Assembly: GCA_028565635.1 (NCBI GenBank)
Contig: JAOXYB010065267.1
Location: 1 to 10,306, forward strand
DNA length: 10,306 nucleotides
Direction of reading: 5' to 3'
Origin: Phoronis ovalis
Taxonomy: Eukaryota; Phoronida; Phoronidae
Shown: positions 10,230 through 10,306 of the stretch, in pieces
Position numbering within the stretch: position 1 is the first letter of the stretch
How the letters are laid out: the number at the start of each line of letters is the position of its first letter
Translations under genes and position numbers: made by a program
Notes under the pieces: generated by a model
Seen by the model: only the letters and a program-made list of their open reading frames with translations
What the model was told of the DNA's origin: nothing
Database searches by the model: none

Positions 10230-10306
10230 CCCTTTTTGGGACCTAGTAGCTCAAAATTCCTACCCTTATTGGGACCTATGAGCTCAAAACTCATACCCTT
10301 TTTTGG
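10230..10306. repeat. 33-bp tandem repeat array, cut by the window end
   Basis: Unit 1 is 10230-10262, unit 2 is 10263-10295, and unit 3 starts at 10296 and is cut by the edge. Units share CCCTT-TTGGGACCTA and AGCTCAAAA. With a period of 33 the minus strand stays open and encodes an 11-residue repeat of the form KG-FEL-GP. Confidence 0.85.

Larger units (their letters stand above)
9754..10306 (-). other. VTC4-like gene intron (partial), no further exon seen
   Basis: The exon at 9753 starts in phase 0 inside the polymerase domain, so more exons must lie to the right. No VTC-like coding sequence is found in either frame group up to 10306. The stretch holds a perfect palindrome (9791-9836), one end copy of the composite repeat and a 33-bp tandem array. 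Confidence 0.65.

Overview
This is animal nuclear DNA: AT-rich, with short GT-AG introns, AATAAA signals and degenerate interspersed and tandem repeats. Intron sizes and repeat style suggest a lophotrochozoan invertebrate, most likely a mollusc such as a bivalve. That placement is an inference; no sequence here fixes the species. The window holds the 3' parts of two protein-coding genes that point towards each other, separated by about 2.4 kb of repeat-rich DNA. Neither 5' end is in the window.

Left part (1-4130, + strand): the last five coding exons (261 codons plus stop) of an NADP-dependent malic enzyme, preceded by at least 1.1 kb of intron and followed by a 3' UTR with an AATAAA at 4111. 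Intron 4 carries an old 60-bp tandem repeat, and intron 3 a possible hammerhead-ribozyme relic.

Middle (4140-6240): no gene seen. It holds an unclassified segment at 4900-5165 and a composite repeat at 5342-5995 bounded by a perfect 26-bp inverted repeat. A third copy of the repeat's end lies at 10171, next to a 33-bp tandem array that runs off the window.

Right part (about 6240 to beyond 10306, - strand): the last seven coding exons (518 codons plus stop) of a VTC4-like inorganic polyphosphate polymerase. Exon phases join without a break. In order, the protein has the C-terminal part of the VTC polymerase tunnel domain, a short linker, and the three-helix VTC1-type (DUF202) membrane domain with the motif VKVEPKTFFANERTF. 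After the third membrane helix comes about 260 residues that look like a beta-propeller of the SdiA-regulated/phytase-like type. The well-studied yeast, trypanosome and algal VTC proteins end after the membrane domain. A polyphosphate polymerase-channel protein with a propeller on the luminal (or extracellular) side is therefore the main finding. The propeller starts exactly at an intron, all of its internal introns are phase 1, and it holds N-glycosylation sequons and cysteines. These features fit a luminal module gained by exon shuffling.

The two genes have no evident functional link; they are convergent neighbours.
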